Of a stretch of DNA of 64,000 nt, positions 1-7,767 are shown one piece after another. Position 1 is the first letter of the stretch, and every line of letters begins with the position of its first letter. The position numbers were made by a program, and so were the translations under genes. Under the pieces are notes generated by a model. The model saw only the letters and a list, made by a program, of their open reading frames with translations, searched no databases and had not been told where the DNA came from. Source of the DNA: Solwaraspora sp. WMMD406 (GTDB taxonomy: Bacteria; Actinomycetota; Actinomycetes; Mycobacteriales; Micromonosporaceae); NCBI RefSeq assembly GCF_029626025.1, contig NZ_JARUBF010000001.1:5674001-5738000 (forward strand), read 5' to 3'.

Positions 1-377
1 ACCCCGGTGAAGCCAGAGCCCGGTAACCGGACCTGCTCCAATTCGGCCGACGGCCCCGGCGGATCCCAACTCAACCGGTCGAGGGCGTGGTCGACGAACG
101 GCTGCGGATCACCGGTGAACCGCCGGGCGGCGAGGGCGAGGTACACGTCGTCGCCGACGTCGATGCCGACGTCACCGGTGCCGGGACGGGAATCGATGGC
201 GAGTCGCGCGTCGGCGGGCGGATCGACCGTCACGCCGTAGCCGACGTCGAGCCGTCCGGTCAGCCGTGGCCCGTCGACGGGCCACGCGAGCGACACCACA
301 CCGGGCAGGCACACCAGGATCGTCAGCCCGACCAGTACGGCGACCCCGGCGAGGGCGTTGCGCCAGCCCTTGTCCAC
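1..377 (-). CDS. membrane-anchored protein, 3' end cut by the window edge
   Basis: The first 125 codons of a gene reading leftward out of the window. The GTG start has GAGAGGAG about nine bases upstream. Residues about 5-35 (WRNALAGVAVLVGLTILVCL and on) form one transmembrane or signal-anchor helix; the rest, with a repeated Gly-Asp-Val pattern and an Ala-rich segment, looks extracytoplasmic. It is divergent from the helical protein at 564, with about 190 bases between the starts. I do not recognise the family, and the missing C-terminus prevents a better call. Confidence 0.6.
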   Translation of the reverse strand, partial: MDKGWRNALAGVAVLVGLTILVCLPGVVSLAWPVDGPRLTGRLDVGYGVTVDPPADARLAIDSRPGTGDVGIDVGDDVYLALAARRFTGDPQPFVDHALDRLSWDPPGPSAELEQVRLPGSGFTG

Positions 378-563
378 CTGAGCTGGCTCCTCTCGCCCGA
401 CCACCCGGGTCGACCCACGCGTCCGGGTGCTCCACAGTGCCAGACCCGCGCCATCGGTCCGGCGGCGGGCAGCGCCAACCGGCACGGGGCGGTGGGCGCC
501 GGGGACGAGGGCGGTGGGCGCCGGGAACGGGCGCCGGTGGTCCGGTGGGCGCACAATGAGGGG

Positions 564-1337
564 ATGCCGCTCCCACTGTCGCTCCCGGTGAAGGTCCTCG
601 CGTTGGCCCGGACCACGGCCGGCCAGGTCGCCTCGTCGGCGACCGACACCGTCGGCCGGGTCACCGGGCACACGATGCAGCTGGTGGGACAGGCCGGTCA
701 GCTCGCCGCCGAGTACGCGGCGGTGCCCGGCCGGGCGTTCGCCGTACTCGACGAGATCGAGTCCCTGGTCCGCCGGACCGGCACCGTGGTGGACCATGTC
801 GAGTTGCTGCTCGAACGCAGCGCCCAGGTGGTGGACGAGACCGAGGAAGCGACCCGCCGGGTCGAGGTGATCGCGGCGGCGGCCACGTCGGCGGTGGAGG
901 CGGCGACCCGGTTGGCGGCGGCGGCCGAGACGTTGCTCGGCGACGCCGACCAGGTGGCGGTCGGGGCGAGTCGGCTGGTGGGGCAGAGCGAACAGATCGC
1001 CGCCCGCTCGGCCGATCTGCTCGGGGAGTACGAGCCGGCCCTGCGCCGGGGCGCGCCGATGGCCCGGCACTTCGTCGAACAGCTCAGCGAGGACGAGGTG
1101 GACGCGGCGGTGAAGCTGGTCGACGAGCTGCCCCGCTTGACCCGGCACATCCAGGCCGACGTGCTGCCGATCCTGGCCACCCTGGATCGGGTCGGTCCGG
1201 ACATTCACAGCCTGTTGGAGGTGACCCGGGATCTGAAGCTGGCGGTGGCGGGCATTCCCGGGCTACGGATGCTCCGTCGGCGGGGCGCGGACCGGCTCGG
1301 CGAGGAGGAGGAGCCCGCCGCGAACGACTCAGCGTGA
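564..1337 (+). CDS. alanine-rich helical protein, unknown function
   Basis: 257 aa, almost entirely predicted helix, rich in Ala, Val, Glu and Arg with heptad-like spacing (roughly residues 50-200). This resembles apolipoprotein- or methyl-accepting-chemotaxis-type coiled coils without their signature motifs. There is no membrane segment. The C-terminus is charged, with Arg-rich LRRRGADR followed by EEEE. ATG 564 was chosen because the frame before it has poor codon bias; a CACAAT box ends six bases before it, so the transcript may be leaderless. Function is unknown; a structural or scaffolding role is only an inference. Confidence 0.75.
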   Translation: MPLPLSLPVKVLALARTTAGQVASSATDTVGRVTGHTMQLVGQAGQLAAEYAAVPGRAFAVLDEIESLVRRTGTVVDHVELLLERSAQVVDETEEATRRVEVIAAAATSAVEAATRLAAAAETLLGDADQVAVGASRLVGQSEQIAARSADLLGEYEPALRRGAPMARHFVEQLSEDEVDAAVKLVDELPRLTRHIQADVLPILATLDRVGPDIHSLLEVTRDLKLAVAGIPGLRMLRRRGADRLGEEEEPAANDSA

Positions 1338-1362
1338 TCGCGGGATCGTTGACCCGCCGGCC

Positions 1363-1368
1363 TACCCT
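1363..1368 (+). promoter_or_regulatory. -10 box of a leaderless promoter
   Basis: TACCCT ends six bases before ATG 1375, the arrangement expected when transcription starts at the A of the start codon. No good -35 is seen at 17 bases. Confidence 0.4.
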
Positions 1369-1374
1369 GCCCGC

Positions 1375-1920
1375 ATGCGCAGATCGATGGTCCGGCCGAC
1401 CCGTGGTGTCGTCGGGCTGATGCTCGTCGGGATCGGGTTGACCGGGTGCGGCGCCATCGTTCCGGGTGTCGGTTCGGGCGCTGTCGACCGTACCGCCGAG
1501 CGGGGTGTCACGGCCGGCGGACGCGGCGACGTCGCCGACGGACGGGGTCCGACCCCACGGACCTTGACCGCCGCCGAGGTCGAGGCCAACGCCAAGGTAC
1601 GGCTGCCGCCGGGCACCGTCCTGTTGTCCACGTCGTTCGTCAGCTTCCAGGACTGGCATCTCACCGCGATGTTCCGGATGCCGGCCACGGCGTTGCCGGG
1701 GTTCCTGGCCGACAGCGGGTTCCCGCGGCCGCGGCCGGGGCTGCGCGCCGTCGGCGACGGCGACCACGCGTCCGGCGACACGTGGCGGCCGGACGCCGCG
1801 GTCGACGTCGTCGGGGTGGAGCAGTTGACCGAGCCGACGCAGGGCGTGTTCCGCAAGCTGCTGGTCGACCTGGACCGGCCGGACGACGTCACCGTCTACC
1901 TGGTGGCGTTCACCACTTGA
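1375..1920 (+). CDS. putative lipoprotein
   Basis: 181 aa. The N-terminus is a lipoprotein signal: Arg-rich n-region, hydrophobic core GVVGLMLVGIGL, then the lipobox LTGC at residues 23-26, so the mature protein would be anchored through Cys26 outside the membrane. The remainder holds a segment at about residues 65-180 with no motif I recognise. It starts 37 bases after the previous stop, and no Shine-Dalgarno is visible, so leaderless initiation from TACCCT is likely. Function unknown. Confidence 0.8.
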   Translation: MRRSMVRPTRGVVGLMLVGIGLTGCGAIVPGVGSGAVDRTAERGVTAGGRGDVADGRGPTPRTLTAAEVEANAKVRLPPGTVLLSTSFVSFQDWHLTAMFRMPATALPGFLADSGFPRPRPGLRAVGDGDHASGDTWRPDAAVDVVGVEQLTEPTQGVFRKLLVDLDRPDDVTVYLVAFTT

Positions 1921-1958
1921 CGGTGGACTCGCTGCACCCCATTGAGATAAACACTTCG

Positions 1959-1988
1959 TTGAAAACACCAAATTGACAACGGCATGAT
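1959..1988 (+). promoter_or_regulatory. candidate promoter of the HTH gene
   Basis: TTGAAA (1959-1964), an 18-base spacer and CATGAT (1983-1988) make a plausible promoter lying across the inverted repeat 1966-1994. The sequence TTGACA at 1973 has no -10 partner at the right spacing. Confidence 0.35.
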
Positions 1989-1994
1989 TTGGTG
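1966..1994. promoter_or_regulatory. inverted repeat, candidate operator
   Basis: Perfect 8-bp arms CACCAAAT (1966-1973) and ATTTGGTG (1987-1994) are separated by 13 bases. The right arm ends one base before the first possible start codon of the HTH gene, in an unusually AT-rich patch. This fits an autoregulatory operator, by inference. Confidence 0.5.
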
Positions 1995-1995
1995 A

Positions 1996-2487
1996 TTGAG
2001 TCGAACGGTGACTGTCGACGACCCGTTCACCCCGCCCGATGCCGCCCGGTCGCGGGCACACCGCGCTCACGCCGCGCTGCTGCGAATCGCCGAGCGGCAC
2101 GCTGACACCTCCAGCAGGCGCCACCGTCATCTGCACCCCGAGGTGGTCGATCCGTACGAAGCCATCCGACTGGTCCTGGCCCTGGCTGTCGGCGGCGCGA
2201 CGTCCGAGGCGGGCGAACCGGCGCTCGACCAGAGCGACCTCGTCGCGGCGCTGACCCTGGTAGCACCCGTGCGCGCCGACCTCGACGCGATCGAACTGGG
2301 CCTGCTGGAGGCCGCCCGGCAACGGGGTCTCACCTGGCAGGCCATCGCCTTCGGGCTCGGTCTCGGCACCGCCCAGGCCGCCAGGCAACGGTATGAACGG
2401 ATTTCCGGCCGGAGCTTGCCACGGACCACATCCGGTACGCAGCAGACTCCGGAGACGTCAGGCGTGGACCAGACCGGGACGGCGTAG
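1996..2487 (+). CDS. helix-turn-helix DNA-binding protein, sigma-factor region 4-like
   Basis: Up to 163 aa. Residues about 95-140 hold a C-terminal HTH of the sigma-like type (LLEAARQRGLTWQAIAFGLG followed by a Gln-Ala-Ala-Arg-Gln-Arg-Tyr recognition helix). The N-terminal half is helical and charged. Two starts compete: TTG 1996, seven bases after a CATGAT box, and GTG 2008; neither has a good Shine-Dalgarno. The 3' end overlaps the convergent yccF gene by 30 bases. The dyad at 1966-1994 over its start suggests it represses itself. Its targets are unknown. Confidence 0.75.
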   Translation: MSRTVTVDDPFTPPDAARSRAHRAHAALLRIAERHADTSSRRHRHLHPEVVDPYEAIRLVLALAVGGATSEAGEPALDQSDLVAALTLVAPVRADLDAIELGLLEAARQRGLTWQAIAFGLGLGTAQAARQRYERISGRSLPRTTSGTQQTPETSGVDQTGTA

Positions 2488-2874
2488 GTCCTCGACGTCG
2501 ACCACCTCGCGACCGAGCGGCCAGAACGCGGCCGGCACCAGCTTGAAGTTGGCGATCCCGAACGGGATGCCGATGATGGTCAGGCAGAGAGTGACGCCGG
2601 TGACAATGTGGGTCAGTGCCAGCCACCAGCCGGCCAGCAGCACCCAGAGGAGGTTCGCCAGCCCGGAGCCGATGCCGGCACCCGACTTCGCGACCAGGGT
2701 CCGGCCGAAGGGCCACAGGGAGTAGTACGCCAGCCGCAGCGACGCCACCCCGAACGGAATCGTGATGACCAGGACGAAGCAGATCAGGGCGGCGATGCCG
2801 TAGGCGACGCCGAGCACGATGCCGCCGCCGAAGATCAGCCAGAGCAGGTTGAGGATGACTCGCATACCGGCCAT
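2458..2874 (-). CDS. yccF: YccF-family (DUF307) inner membrane protein
   Basis: 138 aa with two copies of the YccF domain: NLLWLIFGGG with ITIPFGVASLRLAYYSLWPFG in the first half, and NLLWVLLAGWWLA with IIGIPFGIANFKL..AFWPLG in the second. Each has a hydrophobic hairpin and a Pro-Phe-Gly turn. The family is a conserved small membrane protein of unknown biochemical function. It is the last of four co-directional genes, 36 bases after rbsK, and its C-terminal codons overlap the convergent HTH gene. Confidence 0.9.
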   Translation of the reverse strand: MAGMRVILNLLWLIFGGGIVLGVAYGIAALICFVLVITIPFGVASLRLAYYSLWPFGRTLVAKSGAGIGSGLANLLWVLLAGWWLALTHIVTGVTLCLTIIGIPFGIANFKLVPAAFWPLGREVVDVEDLRRPGLVHA

Positions 2875-2910
2875 GGTCGCCCATCGGCGCCACCCGTACC
2901 GGCGGATGCG

Positions 2911-3801
2911 TCAGACGGCCAGGGCGTCGATCTCGGCGCGGTCCGGCAGCGACACCGACGCACCGAGCCGCCGTACGCAGGCCGCGCCGGCGGCCGAGGC
3001 CCAGCGGACCGCCGCCAGCAGGTCCCGTCCTTCTCCCCAGGCCACCGCGAGCGCCCCGGTGAACGCGTCACCGGCGGCGGTGGAGTCCACCGTCTCGACG
3101 GCGATGGCCGGCACGTGACACGTCGGCCCGTCCCGCTCGACGAACCAGGCACCTTGTACGCCGAGGGTGAGAACCGCCCGGGACACCACGGTCAGCAACG
3201 CCGTCGGATCCTCGCTTCCGGCGCCGACGAGCGCCCTGGCCTCGGTGTCGTTGACGACCAGCAGGTCGACCGCGTCGAGCAGTTCGGCCGGCAGTGGCCG
3301 GGCCGGTGCGGCGTTGAGCACCACCCGGGTGCCCGCCGCCCGGGCCGCCGACGCGGCGGCGACAACGGTGTCGAGCGGGATCTCCAGCTGGGCGACCAGC
3401 ACGTCGGCGGACCGGATCGCCGCCAGCTCGGGCTCGGTCAGGCCGTCGAACGCGGAGTTGGCGCCGGGGGTGACCACGATGGCGTTCTCGCCCGCCTGGT
3501 TGACCATCACGACCGCGACACCGGACGGCCCGTACACCACCCGTAGTTGACTGGTGTCCACGCCGGAACGGGCGATCCTGCCGGTGAGGGTGACGCCGAA
3601 AGAGTCGGAGCCGACCGCGCCGAGGAAGACGCAGTCACCGCCGGCCCGGGCGGCGGCGATCGCCTGGTTGGCACCCTTGCCGCCGGGGACCATCACGAAG
3701 TCGCTGCCAAGCAACGTCTCCCCCGGCGACGGCAGCCGAGGAGCGGTCGCGACCAAGTCCATGTTCGCGCTGCCCACGACGACGATCCTCGGACGTCTCA
3801 C
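2911..3801 (-). CDS. rbsK: ribokinase, PfkB family
   Basis: 296 aa, the normal length. It phosphorylates D-ribose at O5 with ATP. Visible motifs: N-terminal GSANMD, the substrate motif PGGKGANQA near residue 40, and the C-terminal PfkB signature with anion hole and catalytic Asp in DSTAAGDAFTGAL near residue 250. GTG 3801 has GGAGG six bases upstream. No rbs transporter is adjacent; its neighbours are an ABC ATPase upstream and yccF downstream. Another furanose or nucleoside-derived sugar remains possible as substrate. Confidence 0.88.
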   Translation of the reverse strand: MRRPRIVVVGSANMDLVATAPRLPSPGETLLGSDFVMVPGGKGANQAIAAARAGGDCVFLGAVGSDSFGVTLTGRIARSGVDTSQLRVVYGPSGVAVVMVNQAGENAIVVTPGANSAFDGLTEPELAAIRSADVLVAQLEIPLDTVVAAASAARAAGTRVVLNAAPARPLPAELLDAVDLLVVNDTEARALVGAGSEDPTALLTVVSRAVLTLGVQGAWFVERDGPTCHVPAIAVETVDSTAAGDAFTGALAVAWGEGRDLLAAVRWASAAGAACVRRLGASVSLPDRAEIDALAV

Positions 3802-3872
3802 GGTGCCTCCGCCTCGTCTGCTCACCGCCGGGTAACCCTGCGGCCTGCGAGTGTAGGCCGGAGTTGCCGGCG

Positions 3873-4670
3873 TCAGGCGGCGCGGGCGGTGAAGCGCGCA
3901 CCGGCGCGTTCCACCACCAGCGGCAGGTCGAAGGTCTTCGACAGGTTTTCGCCGGTGAGCGTCGACGCCAGCGGGCCGGCGGCCACGATCGTGCCCGTCC
4001 GCAGCAGCAGAGCGTGGCTGAAACCGGCTGGGATCTCCTCGACGTGGTGGGTGACCAGCACCAGCGCCGGGGCGTCCGGGTCGCTGGCCAGCGCGCCGAG
4101 CCGGCCGACCAGTTCCTCCCGGCCGCCGAGGTCGAGCCCGGCCGCGGGCTCGTCGAGCAGCAGCAGTTCCGGGTCGGCCATCAGGGACCGGGCGATCTGG
4201 ACCCGCTTGCGTTCGCCTTCCGACAGGGTGCCGTAGCCGCGGTCGGCGAACCCGGCGACGCCGAACTGGCCGAGCAGCGACCGGGCCCGGCTCTCGTCGA
4301 CCGCGTCGTAGCTTTCCCGCCACCGGCCGACCACCGACCACGCGGCGGTCAGCACCACGTCGAGGACCCGCTCGTCGGCGGGGATCCGGTCGGCCAACGT
4401 CGCGGTGGATAACCCGATCCGGGTACGCAGTTCCGCCACGTCGGTACGGCCGAGTCGCTCACCGAGCAGGTGCACGGTGCCGGTGGTCGGGTGGAGCCGG
4501 GCGGCGGCCAGGCTGAGCAGGGTGGTCTTGCCGGCGCCGTTGGGCCCGAGCACCACCCAGCGTTCGTCGGGGCGCACCCGCAGCGTGACGTCGTGCAGCA
4601 GGGCGGCGCCGGAGCGGGTCACGCCCACCCCGTCGAGCTGGATCACCAAGTCGTCAGCAGCGGTCGGCAC
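3873..4670 (-). CDS. ABC transporter ATP-binding protein
   Basis: About 265 aa, one nucleotide-binding domain. Walker A is GPNGAGKTT, the signature is LSEGERKR, Walker B is LLLLDEPAAGLD, and the H-loop histidine lies in LVTHHVEEIP. The Thr-His-His-Val-Glu-Glu-Ile segment and the overall length fit the stand-alone YlmA/ModF-like ATPases. No permease gene is adjacent, so it may act with an unlinked partner or outside transport. GTG 4670 is preferred; TTG 4682, four codons earlier, is the alternative. Confidence 0.82.
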   Translation of the reverse strand: MPTAADDLVIQLDGVGVTRSGAALLHDVTLRVRPDERWVVLGPNGAGKTTLLSLAAARLHPTTGTVHLLGERLGRTDVAELRTRIGLSTATLADRIPADERVLDVVLTAAWSVVGRWRESYDAVDESRARSLLGQFGVAGFADRGYGTLSEGERKRVQIARSLMADPELLLLDEPAAGLDLGGREELVGRLGALASDPDAPALVLVTHHVEEIPAGFSHALLLRTGTIVAAGPLASTLTGENLSKTFDLPLVVERAGARFTARAA

Positions 4671-4800
4671 CGGTCCATCCAACCACGCGGGCCCGACCGG
4701 GTTCCGGCCGGATCTGCCCGACGGGTCGACGTGCCGACGCAGACCGCCAGGTATCGGCCGGACACCCGCAGGCGGCGGGCCGGTGAAGGTCAGGCGCAGG

Positions 4801-5976
4801 TCAGGCCACGGTGGAGCCGAACACCTCGTCCCGTACGGCATCGAGGGCGATCCGCAGGGCTCCCTGCAGCACCGGTTCCTCGGTGACCTCGGTGACCACC
4901 ACGCGGGGGGTGACCAGAGTGATCGCGGCCACTTCGTGCTGCACCCGTTGCGCGAGCGCGTCACCGCCGGCCTGGCCGACCTCGCCGGTGAGCACGACCA
5001 GCGGCGGGTCGAGCACCACGCAGGCGCTGGCGACGCCGAGGGCGAACCGGCGGGCCAGTTCGTCGAGGACCGGGCCGCCACGGGTACCGGCGGCGACCGC
5101 GGCCCGGACGGCGTCGCCCGCGCCGGCCGCGCGGAACCCGTGTTCGCGGGCGAGGGCGCGGACCGCGTCCGCTCCGGCGATCTGCTGGAACGCCGGCTTC
5201 GCCCGCCGGGAGACGTCGCGTGGGATCGGGGCACCCGGCACCGGCAGGTAGCCGATCTCACCGGCGGCACCGGTGCTGCCGTGGTGCAGCCGCCCGCCGA
5301 GCACGATGGCCAGACCGACGCCGACTCCGGCCCAGACCAGCACGAAGTTCGGCACGTCGCGGGCCGCGCCGGCGTGTGCCTCGGCGACGGCCGCGAGGTT
5401 GACGTCGTTTTCGAAGACCACCGTGGTGTCGAGATCTTCGCGCAGGGCGGCGAGCAGACCTCGGTGCCACCGGGGCAGGTTGTAGGCGAAGGTGATGTCG
5501 CCGGTGGCCGGGTCCACCAGGCCGGGGGTGCCGAGCACCACCCGCCGTACGCTGGCCAGTTGGGTCGCCGCGCTGCCGGCCGCCTGGACGACGGCGTTGT
5601 GCACCACGCCGACCGGGTCGTCGGTATCCTTGGTGGACTGTTCGACCCGGCCGATCACCGATCCGGTGATGTCGGCGCAGGCGGCGACGACCCGGTCGGG
5701 TCCGACGTCGACTCCGACCACGTGGGCGCTGCCGGGTTCGACGGCGTAGAGCTGCGCGTTCGGCCCTCGGCCGCCGGCCTGCTCACCCACCCGGGTGACC
5801 AGGCCACGACCTTCGAGCCGTTCCACCAGCTGGGAGGCGGTCACCTTGGACAGCCCGGTCAGCTCGCCGAGTTGGGCTCGGGTCAGCGGACCCCGGGCGA
5901 TGAGCAGCTCCAGCGCGGCCCGGTCGTTGAGGGCGCGCAGCAGACTTGGCGTGCCGGGTAGGCGCGGGGAACCCAT
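4801..5976 (-). CDS. ROK-family transcriptional repressor
   Basis: 391 aa. A winged HTH fills about residues 15-75 (ALNDRAALELLIARGPLTRA then TGLSKVTASQLVERLEGRGL), followed by a ROK sugar-kinase-like domain with the ATP-motif-like VGVDVGPDRVVAACADITG. The usual ROK Cys cluster is not evident, so a zinc-dependent kinase is unlikely. It is divergent from the GH3 hexosaminidase at 6157, and a short AT-rich site lies between them, which suggests it controls that gene in response to an amino-sugar ligand (inference). Confidence 0.87.
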   Translation of the reverse strand: MGSPRLPGTPSLLRALNDRAALELLIARGPLTRAQLGELTGLSKVTASQLVERLEGRGLVTRVGEQAGGRGPNAQLYAVEPGSAHVVGVDVGPDRVVAACADITGSVIGRVEQSTKDTDDPVGVVHNAVVQAAGSAATQLASVRRVVLGTPGLVDPATGDITFAYNLPRWHRGLLAALREDLDTTVVFENDVNLAAVAEAHAGAARDVPNFVLVWAGVGVGLAIVLGGRLHHGSTGAAGEIGYLPVPGAPIPRDVSRRAKPAFQQIAGADAVRALAREHGFRAAGAGDAVRAAVAAGTRGGPVLDELARRFALGVASACVVLDPPLVVLTGEVGQAGGDALAQRVQHEVAAITLVTPRVVVTEVTEEPVLQGALRIALDAVRDEVFGSTVA

Positions 5977-5993
5977 ACGTCGTCCTCTAGCGT

Positions 5994-6015
5994 TTAGGAA
6001 AGTTAACTATTATCT
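5994..6015. promoter_or_regulatory. candidate ROK operator/promoter region
   Basis: The stretch TTTAGGAAAGTTAACTATTA is the only AT-rich patch between the divergent ROK and GH3 genes. It contains the palindrome GTTAAC and the partial dyad TAG-GAAAGTTAA-CTA. AT-rich sites containing TTAGGAAAGTTAA-like cores are typical of actinobacterial ROK regulators. Confidence 0.45.
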
Positions 6016-6156
6016 TGGGCAACCTCAACGGAGTAGCCGTAGCGTAATGGCCGTCGACACCGTCGACGGTCCGACGATGCGGCACTCACCGGCAACGACA
6101 GTGCACCCACGGTGCGACACTCGGACCGCGAGGCTGTCACGGAGGGGGAAGACACC

Positions 6157-7608
6157 GTGTCGATCGATCCGGGCCTACGCCGGCTGGCGTTGCGTACCCT
6201 GTTGGCCGCGTTCCCCGGCCACACCCCGCCAGGCTGGGCGATCGACCTGGTCGGCGCCGGGCTCGCCGGACACACCCTGTTCGGCACCAACGTCGCGGAC
6301 CCGGCGCAGGTCGCCACGATGACCGCCACGCTGCGCGCCGCCCGGCCCGACGTCCTGATCGCCATCGACGAAGAAGGCGGCGACGTCACCCGGCTGGCCC
6401 ACGCCACCGGCAGCCCGTACCCGGGCAACGCCGCGCTCGGCGCGGTCGACGACCCCGACCTGACCCGGGCGGTCTACCGGGCGATCGGCGACGAACTCGC
6501 CACCTGCGGGATCAACCTCAACCTGGCCCCGACCGTCGACGTCAACACCGCCGACGACAACCCGATCATCGGCACCCGATCGTTCGGCGCCGATCCGGCC
6601 AGGGTCGCCGCCCACGCCGCCGCCGCCGTCACCGGACTGCAGGACGCCGGAATCGCCGCCTGCGCCAAACACTTCCCCGGCCACGGAGCCACCGTCACCG
6701 ACTCCCACCTGGAACTGCCGGTCGTCGACGTACCGCTGCGGGTGTTGCGCGACCGGGACCTGCCGCCCTTCGCGGCGGTCGTCGGCGCCGACACGCGGGC
6801 GATCATGACCGCGCACATCCGGGTCCCGGCGCTCACCGGCGACGCCCCGGCCACCCTGAGCCCGGACGCGCTGACCGGGCTGCTCCGCCAGGAATACGGC
6901 TTCACCGGGGTGATCGTGACCGACGCGTTGGAGATGCGCGGCGCCACGCTCGCCGCCGGCGGCATCGTGCCCGCCGCGGTCGCCGCGCTCGCCGCCGGGG
7001 CCGACCTGCTCTGTGTCGGCGCGCGGGTCGACCAGTCGCTGGTGGAGCGGATCGCCGCCGGCATCGCCGACGCGATCACCGACGGCACCCTGCCGGTCGG
7101 CCGGGTCGAACAGGCCGGCGACCGGGTCGGCGCGCTCGCGTCGACGGTACGTCGCGCGTCCGACGCGGCCGGCGGGCCGAGTGACCTCGGGTACGCCGCC
7201 GCCCGGCTCGCGGTCCGGGTGGAAGGATCCCTCGACGGGCTCGGTACGCCGCTGGTGGTGCACCTGGCGACCAGTTCGACGATCGCCGAAGGCCGGGTGC
7301 CGTGGGGGCTCGGTCCGCATCTGGACGGCACCGAACACCGCCGGGTGGTACCGGCCGACGTCACCGCCGACGCCCTGCGTACGGCAGCCGCCGGTCGTCC
7401 GCTGGTGCTGGTCGGCCGGCACATCCACCGGGTCCCCGGCGCTCGGGAACTGATCGAGACGCTCGCCGCCGGGTATCCGGTCTCGGTGGTGGAGATGGGC
7501 TGGCCGTCACCGTGGCGCCCGGCGGGCGTACGAGCCTTCGTCACCACCTTCGGCGCAAGTCACGCCAACGGGCGGGCGGCCGCCGAGGCACTCGGCCTGG
7601 CCGCCTGA
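6157..7608 (+). CDS. nagZ: beta-N-acetylhexosaminidase, GH3 NagZ-like
   Basis: 483 aa. The first 330 residues are the GH3 TIM-barrel domain. The NagZ signature KHFPGHG starts at Lys171 and is followed by a DSH..LP segment, giving the His/Asp dyad used as general acid in NagZ enzymes. The nucleophile is Asp256 in VTDALEM. The last 150 residues form an alpha/beta C-terminal domain found in two-domain NagZ types. It would release N-acetylglucosamine from peptidoglycan or chitin-derived oligomers in the cytoplasm; no signal peptide is seen. GTG 6157 has GGAGGGGG eight bases upstream. Divergent from the ROK regulator. Confidence 0.88.
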   Translation: MSIDPGLRRLALRTLLAAFPGHTPPGWAIDLVGAGLAGHTLFGTNVADPAQVATMTATLRAARPDVLIAIDEEGGDVTRLAHATGSPYPGNAALGAVDDPDLTRAVYRAIGDELATCGINLNLAPTVDVNTADDNPIIGTRSFGADPARVAAHAAAAVTGLQDAGIAACAKHFPGHGATVTDSHLELPVVDVPLRVLRDRDLPPFAAVVGADTRAIMTAHIRVPALTGDAPATLSPDALTGLLRQEYGFTGVIVTDALEMRGATLAAGGIVPAAVAALAAGADLLCVGARVDQSLVERIAAGIADAITDGTLPVGRVEQAGDRVGALASTVRRASDAAGGPSDLGYAAARLAVRVEGSLDGLGTPLVVHLATSSTIAEGRVPWGLGPHLDGTEHRRVVPADVTADALRTAAAGRPLVLVGRHIHRVPGARELIETLAAGYPVSVVEMGWPSPWRPAGVRAFVTTFGASHANGRAAAEALGLAA

Positions 7609-7671
7609 CCACGATGCACTCGGCCTGGCGGCCTGACCACGAGGCACTCGGCCTGGCGGCCTGACCCCAAA
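7588..7671 (+). repeat. 28-bp tandem repeat, three copies, spanning the nagZ stop codon
   Basis: Copies begin at 7588, 7616 and 7644 with exact 28-bp period, each starting GCACTCGGCCTGGC. The first copy contains the final codons (ALGLAA) and TGA of nagZ; the others are downstream. Because 28 is not a multiple of three, the copies are not in one frame. Confidence 0.95.
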
Positions 7672-7686
7672 GGAGCCCGGAGACGG

Positions 7687-7723
7687 GCCGACCCCGGAAC
7701 CTGGAGACGGTTCCGGGGTCGGC
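7687..7723. terminator. strong bidirectional hairpin
   Basis: Perfect 15-bp stem: GCCGACCCCGGAACC (7687-7701) and its complement at 7709-7723, with a 7-base loop. It sits between convergent nagZ and ahcY. There is no T-run, as is common for actinobacterial terminators. Confidence 0.85.
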
Positions 7724-7767
7724 ACACCGGCCGGTGCGCGGACCTGGTGGCCCGCACCACGCCCAGG

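Noticed and set aside
1973-1978. TTGACA as a -35 element
   Set aside because: No -10 at suitable distance; TTGAAA/CATGAT is a better pair.
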